Origin: Sulfitobacter sp. W027
Lineage (GTDB): Bacteria; Pseudomonadota; Alphaproteobacteria; Rhodobacterales; Rhodobacteraceae
Assembly (NCBI RefSeq): GCF_025143985.1
Contig: NZ_CP083564.1
Coordinates: 372,001-436,000 of the forward strand
Length of the DNA: 64,000 nt
Reading direction: 5' to 3'
Shown here: in pieces, positions 47,582 to 57,272 of the stretch
Position numbering within the stretch: position 1 is the first letter of the stretch
How the letters are laid out: each line of letters starts with the position of its first letter
Notes under the pieces: model-generated
Seen by the model: only the letters and a program-made list of their open reading frames with translations
Told to the model about the DNA's origin: nothing
The model's database searches: none
Translations under genes and position numbers: made by a program

Positions 47582-49159
47582 TCAATAGCCCAAGGCGCAG
47601 CCGTCCTTGCGCGGATCGCTCGCGCCTTCCAGCACGCCATCTTCGCGAATGCGGATCGCCTGCGCGCCACCGATCGCGGTCTCAGGCACTTCGACCCTGT
47701 GGCCCATATCGCTCAAGCTCTGGCGTACGTCGTCGCCAAAGCCGCGCTCGACCTTCATCACCTGCCCATCGGCAAAGGCGCGGGGCGCATCAATGGCGCT
47801 TTGCACATCCATGCCGAAATCGGTGAGGTTTGAGGCAAAGCGCGCGTGGCCGCAGGGCTGATAGGCCCCGCCCATCACCCCAAAGGGCATGGTAACGCGA
47901 CCGTTCTCGCGGATCATGCCGGGGATAATCGTATGCATAGGGCGCTTACCGCCCTTTAACTCATTCGGATGACCCTCTTCCAGCGTGAAGCCCGCGCCCC
48001 GGTTTTGCAGCAGGATGCCGAACTTGTCTGACGCGATGCCAGAGCCGAAGCCGTGGAAGATCGAATAGATGAGCGACACCGACATTCCGTCGCCATCCAC
48101 CACGGTGATATAGATCGTGTCTTTGTGCACGGCCTCGCTGATCGGGGCGGCGGCGGCCATGGCGCGTTTGGGGTCAATCAGCGCGGCGAGGGCGCGGGCT
48201 GTTTCCGGCGCGAGCATGTGGTCCAACCGCGTCGTGTGATCCGGGTCGGCTAGAAAGCGATTGCGCGCGTCATAGGCAAGCTTAGTGGCTTCGGCTTCGA
48301 TATGAAGTCGCTCGGCTCCCAACGGGTCCATTCCGGCGATGTCGAAGTGATCGAGGATATTCATCAGCAAAAGGGCGGTGGCGCCCTGGCCGTTGGGCGG
48401 ATGCTCGACCACCTCAAGATCTTTGTAGTGGCCCGACACGGGTGTCGTGACCTCGGCGCGGGCGTTGGCGAAATCCTCGGCGCTGTGGCTGCCGCCTGCG
48501 GCTTGCAGGGTGGCGATCATGTCTTCCGCGATCTCTCCAGTGTAGAAAGCATCGCGCCCCTTCGCGGCCACCCGACGCAGCACTTCGGCCTGTCCCGGCG
48601 CGCGGAAGAGGTCACCAACACGGGGCGTTTTGCCGTTAACGAGGAAGTGATTCCGCGCGCGCCCCTGCAGGGTGCCGCCATCCGTGGCCCAGTCAAAGGC
48701 CACGCGCGGGGCCACGGGTACGCCAGCCTCGGCATAGTGGATCGCAGGGGCGAGCAGGGCGTCCAACCCCAGCTTGCCCAAGCTCTCAGACAGGTGGCAG
48801 AAGGCGTCAATGGCGGTGGGGATGGTCACCGCATCGGCAGATCGGAGCGGCACCGTCTTCTCGCCCTTGTCCCGCAATTTGGCAGCATCTAGCGCAGCAG
48901 GCGCACGGCCAGAGCCGTTGAGCGCGTGGACCTCTTCGCTGCCCGCTGGGGAGTAGAGCACAAAGCAATCGCCGCCAATCCCGGTCATCTGCGGCTCGCA
49001 AATGCCCAGCAGCACCGCCCCGGCGATGGCTGCGTCCATTGCATTGCCCCCGCGCGCAAGGATATCGACCGCCGCCCGGGCTGCCAGCGGGTGCGAAGTG
49101 GCGCACATGCCATTGGTTGCCAAAACGGTTGAACGGCCCGGATGGTGAAAATCGCGCAT
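47582..49159 (-). CDS. ggt: Gamma-glutamyltransferase
   Basis: This 525-residue Ntn-hydrolase is made as a proenzyme and cut at a Thr. The N-terminal G-G-N-A-M-D-A-A-I-A region and G-G-D-C-F segment are conserved. The autocleavage Thr is likely in H-K-D-T-I-Y-I, a variant of the usual T-T-H, and F-G-S-G-I follows. No signal peptide is clear, so it may act in the cytoplasm. It transfers or hydrolyses gamma-glutamyl groups, as in glutathione use. Members of this subgroup are also annotated as acylases. Confidence 0.88.
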   Translation of the reverse strand: MRDFHHPGRSTVLATNGMCATSHPLAARAAVDILARGGNAMDAAIAGAVLLGICEPQMTGIGGDCFVLYSPAGSEEVHALNGSGRAPAALDAAKLRDKGEKTVPLRSADAVTIPTAIDAFCHLSESLGKLGLDALLAPAIHYAEAGVPVAPRVAFDWATDGGTLQGRARNHFLVNGKTPRVGDLFRAPGQAEVLRRVAAKGRDAFYTGEIAEDMIATLQAAGGSHSAEDFANARAEVTTPVSGHYKDLEVVEHPPNGQGATALLLMNILDHFDIAGMDPLGAERLHIEAEATKLAYDARNRFLADPDHTTRLDHMLAPETARALAALIDPKRAMAAAAPISEAVHKDTIYITVVDGDGMSVSLIYSIFHGFGSGIASDKFGILLQNRGAGFTLEEGHPNELKGGKRPMHTIIPGMIRENGRVTMPFGVMGGAYQPCGHARFASNLTDFGMDVQSAIDAPRAFADGQVMKVERGFGDDVRQSLSDMGHRVEVPETAIGGAQAIRIREDGVLEGASDPRKDGCALGY

Positions 49160-49233
49160 TGCTGCCCCTCGCTGATATACGTCAACGTGACCCTAGACGG
49201 TCATTTCAGTTCTGCCAATGCGGGGGGAAAGAT

Positions 49234-49280
49234 CCTCGGTGCCGCGTACTGGGTGGGGGCTATTAAACACGGCACCGAGG
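49234..49280. other. Perfect 11-bp inverted repeat between ggt and the RsbW-like gene
   Basis: CCTCGGTGCCG (49234-49244) and CGGCACCGAGG (49270-49280) are exact reverse complements separated by 25 bases. No T run follows on either strand, so it is not a simple terminator. It lies about 75 bases upstream of the ggt start and about 106 bases after the RsbW-like stop. It may be an operator or an RNA structure. Confidence 0.45.
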
Positions 49281-49385
49281 GAAGCCATATGCAGCTACAG
49301 GTACCTTTATGGCCGTCAACCAAGGCGCAAATATGATCCCAGCAGGGCCGTTTTGCGAAAGATGCGTGCCGTCCCGCCGCAGAGG

Positions 49386-49853
49386 TTAATCCGGTGAAGA
49401 CAGGCCCACCGCCAGCCTCAGCTCTATCCGGTTTTCCTGCGCAAGCCGTTGGTAGCTCAGGTCTTTTGCCAGATCTCGGATCAGAAACCAGCCAAAGCCC
49501 CCTTCGGGAAGGTCGCAGATCGGACGGTCAATCTCTTGTGGCAGGCCCAAGGGCGCTTGCAGGTCGGGCATCGGCAGACCTTCGTCCCAAACGGCAAGAT
49601 GAAGACCGTCGGGTTCATGGTGGCAAGCGATGTGGATTGGGCCGGGGTAATCCGGATCGGGGTAGGCGTGCTCAACGATATTATTGAGCATCTCCGCCAC
49701 GACCAACCGCACCACACAGGTCTCCTCAGCCTCCAGTGCAAGGCAGGTGAGCCCATCCAACAAAAGCGCCAGCGCCTCCCGCGCGGCATGGGGGCCACTG
49801 TGGATGCTGATCTCAAACGGGGAGAGCGCAGACCGCGGGGCGGGCCGCCGCAC
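49386..49853 (-). CDS. RsbW-like anti-sigma factor / GHKL serine kinase
   Basis: This 155-residue protein has a HATPase domain: N box E-M-L-N-N-I-V-E-H-A-Y, G1 box W-D-E-G-L-P-M-P, and G2 box G-G-F-G-W-F-L-I. That fits the RsbW/SpoIIAB family, which sequester a sigma factor or other target and phosphorylate an anti-anti-sigma factor. It lies 4 bases downstream of the STAS gene in the same unit. No sigma factor or PP2C phosphatase gene is in the window. Confidence 0.85.
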   Translation of the reverse strand: MRRPAPRSALSPFEISIHSGPHAAREALALLLDGLTCLALEAEETCVVRLVVAEMLNNIVEHAYPDPDYPGPIHIACHHEPDGLHLAVWDEGLPMPDLQAPLGLPQEIDRPICDLPEGGFGWFLIRDLAKDLSYQRLAQENRIELRLAVGLSSPD

Positions 49854-49857
49854 CGTT

Positions 49858-50196
49858 CTATCCCCGATACGCGGTCAAGGCGGCGTCCAAGGTGACGAAG
49901 ATGCCAAAGACCGTATCCATCCGGGTCAGGGTGAAGACCTTTTCCACCGGCGGGGTCAGCCCCGCCAGCACCAAAGCGCGCTGTGGTGCCAGATGTTTCA
50001 TTGCCGCCACGATCGCGCCCAGCCCGCTGGAATCGATGAAATTAACCCGGTGCAGATCAAGGATCACCACCGGCGGGGCGCTGGCCGTGGCATGGCGCAT
50101 AGCGTCTTTAAACTCCAACGCCGCAGCGGCGTCGATCCGTTCGTGCAGCACGCTGACCACGCAAAAGCGGTCTTCTGTTTTGGCCGAAACTTCCAT
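49858..50196 (-). CDS. STAS-domain anti-anti-sigma factor (RsbV-like)
   Basis: This 112-residue single STAS domain has the phosphorylation motif D-S-S-G-L-G at about residues 55-60 (probable phospho-Ser S57). It should bind the RsbW-like kinase encoded directly downstream when unphosphorylated. The second ATG (50196) fits a GAGG site better than the first (50202). It is divergent from the thiolase gene. Confidence 0.87.
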   Translation of the reverse strand: MEVSAKTEDRFCVVSVLHERIDAAAALEFKDAMRHATASAPPVVILDLHRVNFIDSSGLGAIVAAMKHLAPQRALVLAGLTPPVEKVFTLTRMDTVFGIFVTLDAALTAYRG

Positions 50197-50283
50197 AGAC
50201 ATGCCTCAAGACTTTGAAGTTCGAGACGTGATTAACCGTAAAACCTTACCAAGTGGTATGCGGTGCAACTCTAGGAGGACGTG

Positions 50284-51456
50284 ATGCGCAATGTCGTGAT
50301 TACCGGTGCAGCCAGAACCCCGATGGGCGGCTTTCAGGGAGCTTTCGAAGGGCTTACGGCTGCTGAATTGGGCGGCAGCGCGATCAAAGCGGCCTTGGGG
50401 ACGATGGACCCGAGTGCTGTGCAGGAAGTGCTGATGGGCTGCGTATTGCCCGCAGGGCAGGGTCAAGCGCCCGCGCGTCAGGCAGGCTTCAAGGCGGGTC
50501 TGGGCGAAGAGGTGCCGGCCACCACGCTCAACAAGATGTGCGGCTCGGGCATGAAAGCGGCGATGATGGCCTTTGACCAAATCGCGCTTGGCCATACCGA
50601 TGTGATGGTCGCGGGCGGCATGGAAAGCATGACCAATGCGCCCTATGTGCTGCCCAAGATGCGCGGCGGCGCGCGGCTGGGGCATGGGCAGGTGATCGAC
50701 CATATGTTCCTTGATGGCTTGGAAGACGCCTATGACAAGGGCCGCCTGATGGGCACCTTCGCCGAGGATTGCGCCGAACGGTTCCAGTTCACCCGTGAGA
50801 CCCAAGACGACTATGCGCTGGCGTCGCTGTCGCGCGCGATCAAGGCCCAAGAGGGTGGTGCTTTCGCCGATGAGATTGCCCCCATTGAAGTGACTTCGCG
50901 CAAAGGCAGCACCACGGTCAGCGCCGATGAACAGCCCGCCAGCGCCCGACCCGAGAAGATCCCGCAACTGAAACCCGCGTTCCGCGAGGGCGGCACGGTG
51001 ACGGCGGCAAACTCATCTTCGATCTCAGACGGGGCGGCGGCCTTGGTTCTAGCGGATGAGGACAGCGCCAATGCCAAGGGTCTGAACATCCGTGCACGGA
51101 TCGTGGGCCACACCAGCCATGCCCAAGCGCCGGGGCTTTTCACCACCGCCCCCGTGCCCGCAGCGCAAAAACTGCTGGAGCGGATTGGCTGGAAGAAAGA
51201 GGACGTTGATCTTTGGGAGGTCAATGAGGCCTTCGCCGTGGTGCCGCTGGCTTTCATGCATGAAATGGACCTCTCGCATGATATCGTGAACGTCAACGGC
51301 GGCGCCTGTGCGCTTGGCCACCCGATCGGCGCCTCCGGCGCGCGGATCATGGTGACCCTGTTGAACGCGCTGGAAAAGCGCGGGTTGAAGCGCGGTATCG
51401 CGGCGATTTGCATTGGTGGCGGCGAAGGCACCGCCATCGCGATTGAGCGTCCCTGA
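50284..51456 (+). CDS. Acetyl-CoA acetyltransferase (thiolase)
   Basis: This 390-residue thiolase condenses two acetyl-CoA or cleaves beta-ketoacyl-CoA. The nucleophile is C86 in N-K-M-C-G-S-G-M. The N-V-N-G-G-A-C-A-L-G-H-P-I-G segment gives the catalytic His, and the second Cys is in A-A-I-C-I-G-G-G. The ATG follows a perfect AGGAGG site. The gene lies alone with its own terminator and is not next to an acetoacetyl-CoA reductase, so a PHB or degradative role cannot be told. Confidence 0.92.
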   Translation: MRNVVITGAARTPMGGFQGAFEGLTAAELGGSAIKAALGTMDPSAVQEVLMGCVLPAGQGQAPARQAGFKAGLGEEVPATTLNKMCGSGMKAAMMAFDQIALGHTDVMVAGGMESMTNAPYVLPKMRGGARLGHGQVIDHMFLDGLEDAYDKGRLMGTFAEDCAERFQFTRETQDDYALASLSRAIKAQEGGAFADEIAPIEVTSRKGSTTVSADEQPASARPEKIPQLKPAFREGGTVTAANSSSISDGAAALVLADEDSANAKGLNIRARIVGHTSHAQAPGLFTTAPVPAAQKLLERIGWKKEDVDLWEVNEAFAVVPLAFMHEMDLSHDIVNVNGGACALGHPIGASGARIMVTLLNALEKRGLKRGIAAICIGGGEGTAIAIERP

Positions 51457-51479
51457 TTTACGGATCATTCAGGAACCAG

Positions 51480-51504
51480 AAGGGGGGCGGGTCGCCTCCC
51501 TTTT
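51480..51504 (+). terminator. Terminator-like hairpin downstream of thiolase
   Basis: AAGGGGGGCG, GGT, CGCCTCCCTTTT form a stem with one G-T pair followed by T residues, 24 bases after the thiolase stop. Confidence 0.65.
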
Positions 51505-51528
51505 CCCGTCTGAAATAAGAGTTTCACC

Positions 51529-51987
51529 ATGACAGTCGACTACCAAACCCTTGCCAAAACCATCGCCGCCCTGACCGACGGCGAAGATGACGCCGTGGCC
51601 TTGATGGCCACCATCGCTTGCGAAGTGCATCAATCCGATGACCGTTTTGATTGGACGGGCTTTTACCGGGTGACCGCGCCTGAATTGTTGAAGATCGGCC
51701 CCTATCAGGGCGGGCACGGTTGTCTGGTGATCCCATTTTCGCGTGGGGTCTGCGGGGCCGCGGCGCGCACCGGCGAGGTGCAATTGGTCGAGGATGTCGA
51801 CGCCTTTCCGGGCCATATCGCCTGCGCCTCTTCGACACGCTCGGAACTGGTGCTGCCGGTCTGGAACGGGGCGGGGGAGCTGCTGGGGGTTTTTGACATC
51901 GACAGCGACCAGCCAAACGCCTTCACCCAAGCGGATGCCGATAAGCTGTCGGTGATCCTCAAAGACAGTTTCGCCGCAGTCGCCTAA
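51529..51987 (+). CDS. Free methionine-(R)-sulfoxide reductase (GAF domain)
   Basis: This 152-residue GAF-domain enzyme reduces free methionine-R-sulfoxide. Three cysteines, C65, C75 and C99, have the spacing (10 and 24 residues) of the catalytic Cys set in known fRMsr proteins, within G-C-L-V-I-P-F, G-V-C-G and H-I-A-C. Length is typical. It would help repair oxidative damage, like the peroxiredoxin further along. Confidence 0.93.
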   Translation: MTVDYQTLAKTIAALTDGEDDAVALMATIACEVHQSDDRFDWTGFYRVTAPELLKIGPYQGGHGCLVIPFSRGVCGAAARTGEVQLVEDVDAFPGHIACASSTRSELVLPVWNGAGELLGVFDIDSDQPNAFTQADADKLSVILKDSFAAVA

Positions 51988-52035
51988 AGGCCGCGCCCTG
52001 CTTGATCCGCGGGGCGTCATCTGCGAGGGGAAGCC

Positions 52036-52683
52036 ATGGATAGCGAATATAACCCGCCGCAGGACCCGCTGGTCATTCTGCATGAAGACGCCGAAGTGCT
52101 GCTGGTCGATAAACCCGCGGGGCTGCTCAGCGTGCCGGGCAAGGGCGAGCATTTGGCCGATTGCCTGATCGCGCGGGTGCAGGCGGTCTTTCCCGAAGCG
52201 CTGCTTGTGCATCGGTTGGACCGTGACACCTCGGGCGTGATGATCTTTGCCATGACGCCCCATGCGCAGCGCCACCTTGGCCTGCAGTTCGAAAAACGCA
52301 TGACGCGGAAAACCTACGTCGCAAGGGTCTGGGGTGTGCCGGAAGAGAAGTCCGGCACGGTCGATCTGCCGTTGATCGTTGATTGGCCCAATCGGCCCTT
52401 GCAAAAGGTCTGCCATGAAACGGGCAAACCCGCACAAACAGATTGGAAGATGCTCAAGACTGATGGAGAAACCTCCCGCGTTCGGCTGTTCCCCAAGACC
52501 GGACGCAGCCACCAGCTTCGCGTGCATATGCTGGCGCTTGGGCATCCGATCTTGGGCGACCCTTTCTATGCTACCGGGCCTGCGCGGGATTTTCCGCGGT
52601 TGATGCTGCATAGTGAGGAATTGCGGTTTAACCATCCGCAGGGCGGGACATCGACCAAGGTACGGGCGAAGGCGCCGTTCTGA
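52036..52683 (+). CDS. rluA: RluA-family pseudouridine synthase
   Basis: This 215-residue enzyme makes pseudouridine in rRNA or tRNA. The catalytic D62 is in H-R-L-D-R-D-T-S-G. R-L-F-P-K-T-G-R-S-H-Q-L-R-V-H is present near the C-terminus. It lacks an S4 domain and is close in length to E. coli RluA (219 residues), which modifies 23S position 746 and tRNA position 32. The exact sites here are inferred. Confidence 0.87.
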   Translation: MDSEYNPPQDPLVILHEDAEVLLVDKPAGLLSVPGKGEHLADCLIARVQAVFPEALLVHRLDRDTSGVMIFAMTPHAQRHLGLQFEKRMTRKTYVARVWGVPEEKSGTVDLPLIVDWPNRPLQKVCHETGKPAQTDWKMLKTDGETSRVRLFPKTGRSHQLRVHMLALGHPILGDPFYATGPARDFPRLMLHSEELRFNHPQGGTSTKVRAKAPF

Positions 52684-52863
52684 AGGGCGCTCCGTGCCCA
52701 GCGTTTCGATGTGAGGTGGGTGCGGGATCGGTATTTAAGAAAGGATGAAGGGGAAGGGGGGGGCTGCGGTGAAGTTTCGCTTTGTCGCCCGCGAGGGGGT
52801 GAAACCGGCAAGGTTTGCGCTTACCTCTAGCCTATCTGTTCACAGATTGACCCGGAGGATATC

Positions 52864-53517
52864 ATGGGCTTGCGTATCAACGACACTATTCCCGATCTTA
52901 CAGTTGAAACCGATCAGGGCAGTTTTTCGCTGCATGACTTCGTCGGTGACAGCTGGGCGATTTTGTTTTCCCATCCGAAGGATTTTACTCCCGTTTGCAC
53001 GACCGAGTTCGGTGCCGTGGCGCGGCTTTCCGATGAATGGGAGAAGCGCGGCACGAAGGTGATTGGCGTCAGTGTCGATGGGGTTGAAGAGCATAAGAAA
53101 TGGAAGGGCGATATTGAGAAGGTTGCAGGCACCAAGGCTGGTTTCCCGATCATCGCGGATGCCGGGCTGGAGGTGTCGAAGGCCTTTGATATGCTACCTG
53201 CAGAAGCCTATATGCCCGATGGCCGCACGCCGAATGACAGCGCTACGGTGCGGTCGGTCTTTATCATTGGGCCGGATAAGCAGCTCAAGCTGAGTATGAC
53301 CTATCCGATGAACGTGGGCCGTAACTTTGCCGAGGTACTGCGTGCGTTGGATGGGTTGCAGACCGCCGGGAAGAACGGTGTGGCGACGCCTGCGGATTGG
53401 CAGGTTGGCGAGGATGTGATCATTCCTGCGACTGTGTCGGATGAGGATGCCAAGGCGAAGTTCGGGGCGTTTGATACTGTTTTGCCCTATCTGCGTAAGG
53501 CTAGGTTGCCGGGTTGA
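52864..53517 (+). CDS. 1-Cys peroxiredoxin (Prx6-like)
   Basis: This 217-residue thiol peroxidase reduces peroxides. The peroxidatic C45 is in F-T-P-V-C-T-T-E-F, the Prx6-type motif, and the extended C-terminal domain (D-G-R-T-P-N-D-S onward) fits that class. No resolving Cys is evident. GGAGG lies close upstream of ATG 52864. Electron donor is unknown. Confidence 0.93.
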   Translation: MGLRINDTIPDLTVETDQGSFSLHDFVGDSWAILFSHPKDFTPVCTTEFGAVARLSDEWEKRGTKVIGVSVDGVEEHKKWKGDIEKVAGTKAGFPIIADAGLEVSKAFDMLPAEAYMPDGRTPNDSATVRSVFIIGPDKQLKLSMTYPMNVGRNFAEVLRALDGLQTAGKNGVATPADWQVGEDVIIPATVSDEDAKAKFGAFDTVLPYLRKARLPG

Positions 53518-53524
53518 TGCGCTG

Positions 53525-54277
53525 TTAGCGATGGCCGAGCTTATGCGCGAAGGCCATCGCTTTTTCATGCAGCAAGCGGCGCTGTTTGCGCAGACCATAG
53601 AGCGGCGACCGACGGAACTGTCCCCGATTTCCGCTTGAACGGGCGGAAATATCACTGTCGAACTGGCCAGCGGTCACGAGGCTTTGGGCGGTTGCCAGCC
53701 CCATGTCAGAACGTGTGAGGACTTGCCTTAACATATTGTCTGCGGGGCAGAAAATAGGCTCAGAGGCGGCAAGGAAGGCATTTGCTCCAGCGCGGTTCCA
53801 GATCAGCGCGTGGGCGAGCATGGGGAAATAGTGGGCGCGGAGCACCTCAATGCCTGCGACCTTGGCCACGGGGCTGGTGATCTTCAAGCGCGTTGCGCCC
53901 AAGTTCACGCAGTGCCAATCTTCGCGGCCGCAAAGCCATTCTATCACCTGTGGAATTGCGGTTTTGAACTCAGGCTGCAGGGCGATGTCGTCTTCGAAAA
54001 CGAAGCCGATCTCATCGCCGCTTTCCAAAAAGGCTGCGGCGGCGCGTTGGTGGGAAACATAGCACCCGACCTCACCTTGGGTCATGGATCGGCCCATGAA
54101 GCGCCGGGCTTTGTCGTCGTCATAGGCGGCGAACTGGGCCAAGTCGATCTCGCGCCCGTCGAAGGCATCTACGCGGATCGGCTCAATTTGCGCGCCTGTC
54201 AACTCTGCCTTTGCGCTGTCGAGCCGTTGCGGGGAGGCGGCCAGATTGATGACGAAACCCTTGGGGCGTGGCAGCAT
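53525..54277 (-). CDS. Glycosyltransferase family 25 (LPS biosynthesis)
   Basis: This protein of about 250 residues begins with G-F-V-I-N-L-A-A-S-P-Q-R-L, the usual GT25 start, followed by G-E-V-G-C-Y-V-S-H and the E-D-D motif in V-F-E-D-D-I. GT25 enzymes transfer galactose or other sugars to LPS. ATG 54277 follows GAGG by 8 bases; an ATG at 54322 is a possible alternative. It lies just after the other glycosyltransferase gene, so the two form a pair that could modify a surface glycan. Confidence 0.82.
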   Translation of the reverse strand: MLPRPKGFVINLAASPQRLDSAKAELTGAQIEPIRVDAFDGREIDLAQFAAYDDDKARRFMGRSMTQGEVGCYVSHQRAAAAFLESGDEIGFVFEDDIALQPEFKTAIPQVIEWLCGREDWHCVNLGATRLKITSPVAKVAGIEVLRAHYFPMLAHALIWNRAGANAFLAASEPIFCPADNMLRQVLTRSDMGLATAQSLVTAGQFDSDISARSSGNRGQFRRSPLYGLRKQRRLLHEKAMAFAHKLGHR

Positions 54278-54330
54278 GGTTTTGACCTCATCCCTGTCGT
54301 CTCTTGGGGCTGTCGATAGCATATTTCTTT

Positions 54331-55035
54331 TTAAACGTTGGGGGTTGGCCGACCGCGGAGCCAATTCTTGAACCGTTTGAAGGCCGAAGGCGGTTTGTGG
54401 GCGACGCTGACAAACCCGATGTGCTGGCAAGCACCGGGTTTCAGGAAGGCCGTGAATTTACCCTGTTTCCGCAGCTGGCGTGAGATGTGGCTCTCGCGCT
54501 TGAAACCACTGAAGCAGCCGACCTCTTTCCAGAGGGAGAGGGGGGCCAGATGCGGGTTGAAGGTATAGCCATACCATTTGGGGCTGAGCGCATCCATCCG
54601 TGCATAGGGGATGCCGGCGCATTCTTCGGTGACAATCTGGGCGCGGGCCGCGTCTTCGATGAAGAAGTTATCGGTGTCGCGGAAACAGACCGAGGAAACA
54701 TCGGGATGTGCTTCGAGCAGGCGCAGGGCATCGTCGAGGAAATCGTGGCGGGTGAATTCCCAATCGTCTTCCATATGAAAGACATAAGGCGTGCGCACCT
54801 TGGCATACATTGCGTCAACGGCAGGGTGGTGGCCGACCTGTGTGCCCAGATCGATGCGTTGCCCATGGGGGCAGAGCCGGTCGAAAACCGCGCTTGTTTC
54901 GGCATCGCCAAAGTCATTGATGCCAATGATGGGCAGCTTGCGCAGGTCCGGGCCGAGGCTTTCGAGCGTTTGTTGCAGGACATCGGGGCGCAGCCCCATG
55001 GTGATGCAAATCGTTACCAGTTTCTCTGCGCTCAT
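54331..55035 (-). CDS. Glycosyltransferase family 2-like protein
   Basis: This 234-residue protein has a nucleotide-sugar fold: I-C-I-T-M-G-L-R at the start, a V-G-H-H-P-A-V-D segment, and H-M-E-D-D-W-E-F with an acidic metal-binding motif. A basic C-terminal tail follows (K-R-F-K-N-W-L-R-G-R). ATG 55035 is taken as start; the ORF upstream overlaps the pnp end. Sugar and acceptor are unknown. Confidence 0.78.
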   Translation of the reverse strand: MSAEKLVTICITMGLRPDVLQQTLESLGPDLRKLPIIGINDFGDAETSAVFDRLCPHGQRIDLGTQVGHHPAVDAMYAKVRTPYVFHMEDDWEFTRHDFLDDALRLLEAHPDVSSVCFRDTDNFFIEDAARAQIVTEECAGIPYARMDALSPKWYGYTFNPHLAPLSLWKEVGCFSGFKRESHISRQLRKQGKFTAFLKPGACQHIGFVSVAHKPPSAFKRFKNWLRGRPTPNV

Positions 55036-55096
55036 ATCTCTCGCTGCCCTGAGGGAGAAAGCTGCGGACCCCGGTAAGGGTCCGCAACAGTTTTTA

Positions 55097-57238
55097 TCAA
55101 CCTTCTGCCGGTTCTTTCTTCTCGGCAGCGATCTCTTCACCAGTCTCCTGATCGACGACTTTCATCGACAAGCGCACCTTGCCGCGATCGTCAAAGCCCA
55201 AGAGCTTCACTTTCACTTCCTGACCTTCCTTCAGAACGTCCGAAGGGTGGTTCAGGCGGCGGTTTTCTATCTGGGATACGTGGACCAGACCGTCGCGCTT
55301 GCCAAAGAAGTTCACGAAAGCGCCGAAATCGACGATCTTGACCACGGTGCCGGTGTAGACGGCGCCTTCTTCGGGCTCTGCCACGATCGAATAGATCATG
55401 TCATAGGCCTTTTTGATGGCGTCGCCATTGGCGCTGGCGATCTTGATGATGCCTTCGTCGTTGATGTCGACCTTGGCGCCGGAGACTTCGACGATCTCGC
55501 GGATCACCTTGCCGCCGGAACCGATCACTTCACGGATCTTGTCGGTGGGGATCTGCATGGTTTCAATGCGCGGGGCGTGGACGGAGAAGTCCGCAGCACC
55601 CGACAGCGCTTTGTTCATCTCGCCGAGGATGTGGATCCGGCCTTCTTTGGCCTGGGCCAAGGCTTTTTCCATGATCTCGGGCGTGATGCCGGCGACCTTG
55701 ATGTCCATCTGCAGCGACGTGATGCCCGCTTCGGTACCGGCCACTTTAAAGTCCATGTCGCCGAGGTGGTCTTCGTCACCCAGGATGTCCGACAGGATCG
55801 CGTAGGAGCCGTCGTCTTCGAGGATCAGACCCATCGCCACACCGGCCACAGCCGACTTCAGCGGCACGCCTGCGTCCATCATGGACAGCGAGCCACCGCA
55901 GACCGATGCCATCGACGAAGAGCCGTTGGATTCGGTGATCTCGGACACGAGACGGATGGTGTAGGGGAAGTCTGTCGCTGCGGGCAGAACCGCCTGCAGG
56001 GCACGCCAAGCGAGCTTACCGTGGCCAACTTCACGACGGCCGGGAGGGCCCACGCGACCAACTTCACCAACCGAGTAGGGGGGGAAGTTATAGTGCAGCA
56101 GGAAGTTAGATTTGAAGTTGCCGTGCAACGCGTCGATGAACTGCTCATCGTCGCCGGTGCCGAGCGTGGTCACGACCAAGCCTTGGGTTTCACCACGGGT
56201 GAAGAGCGCCGAGCCGTGTGTCCGCGGCAGGATGCCGGTTTCTGCCACGATATCGCGGATTTCGTCAGTGCGACGGCCGTCGATACGCTTGCCGGTTTTC
56301 ACCACGTCACCGCGCAGGATGCTGGCCTCAAGGCCTTTCATCGCGGAGCCGAGGTTCTTGTCCTCAAGCTGCTCTTCGCTGAGCTTCCCTTTGATCGTCT
56401 CGCGGGCGGCGGCAACAGCGGCGGTGCGCTCTTGCTTGTCGGCGATGGCGAATGCGGCGCGCATTTCGTCTTCACCGGCAGCTTTTACAGCGGCAGACAG
56501 ATCCGAGTAATCGTCGGGCTGGAAGTCGAAGGGCTCTTTCGCTGCGTCTTCGGCCAGATCGATGATCAGGTCGATGACCGGCTGGATCTGCTCATGGGCG
56601 AATTTCACCGCACCCAGCATTTCCTCTTCCGACAGCTCATAGGCTTCGGATTCGACCATCATCACGGCGTCTTTGGTACCGGCGACAACCAGATCGAGGC
56701 GCTGATCGGGGTTCAGGCGCAGGTCCTGCATGTCGTCGATTGTCGGGTTCAGGACGTAGTCGCCGCCCTCGTAACCGACGCGGCAGCCAGCAATCGGGCC
56801 ACGGAACGGCGCGCCGGAAATTGTCAGCGCGGCGGAGGCGGCGATCATGGCGACCATATCGGGGTCGTTGACCAGATCGTGGCTCAGCACGGTACACATC
56901 ACCAGAACTTCGTTTTTGAAGCCGGGGACGAAGAGCGGGCGGATCGGACGGTCGATCAGACGCGCGGTCAGGGTTTCTTTCTCGGTGGGGCGGGCCTCAC
57001 GCTTGAAGAAGCCACCCGGTACTTTACCGGCGGCATAGTATTTCTCTTGGTAGTGCACGGTCAGGGGGAAGAAATCCTGGCCCGGCTTTTGCTGACGTGC
57101 ATACGTCACGTTGGCCATAACGCTGGTTTCCCCCAGCGTGGCAATCACCGACCCGTCCGCCTGACGGGCAACCTTACCGGTTTCCAGTGTCAGCGTCTCT
57201 TCGCCCCACTGGATCGATTTTTTCGTTACATTAAACAT
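55097..57238 (-). CDS. pnp: Polyribonucleotide nucleotidyltransferase (PNPase)
   Basis: This 713-residue 3'-5' exoribonuclease and polymerase uses phosphate. Two RNase PH-like domains are followed by KH (about 555-615) and S1 (about 622-690) RNA-binding domains. The [17 protein letters not shown] and [10 protein letters not shown] segments are typical. It is downstream of rpsO in the usual order, but separated from it by a terminator and a structured leader. It probably acts in the degradosome or RNA turnover. Confidence 0.97.
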   Translation of the reverse strand: MFNVTKKSIQWGEETLTLETGKVARQADGSVIATLGETSVMANVTYARQQKPGQDFFPLTVHYQEKYYAAGKVPGGFFKREARPTEKETLTARLIDRPIRPLFVPGFKNEVLVMCTVLSHDLVNDPDMVAMIAASAALTISGAPFRGPIAGCRVGYEGGDYVLNPTIDDMQDLRLNPDQRLDLVVAGTKDAVMMVESEAYELSEEEMLGAVKFAHEQIQPVIDLIIDLAEDAAKEPFDFQPDDYSDLSAAVKAAGEDEMRAAFAIADKQERTAAVAAARETIKGKLSEEQLEDKNLGSAMKGLEASILRGDVVKTGKRIDGRRTDEIRDIVAETGILPRTHGSALFTRGETQGLVVTTLGTGDDEQFIDALHGNFKSNFLLHYNFPPYSVGEVGRVGPPGRREVGHGKLAWRALQAVLPAATDFPYTIRLVSEITESNGSSSMASVCGGSLSMMDAGVPLKSAVAGVAMGLILEDDGSYAILSDILGDEDHLGDMDFKVAGTEAGITSLQMDIKVAGITPEIMEKALAQAKEGRIHILGEMNKALSGAADFSVHAPRIETMQIPTDKIREVIGSGGKVIREIVEVSGAKVDINDEGIIKIASANGDAIKKAYDMIYSIVAEPEEGAVYTGTVVKIVDFGAFVNFFGKRDGLVHVSQIENRRLNHPSDVLKEGQEVKVKLLGFDDRGKVRLSMKVVDQETGEEIAAEKKEPAEG

Positions 57239-57272
57239 CTACGTTTCCTTTTTGGCCCATTGGCCATTGCAT

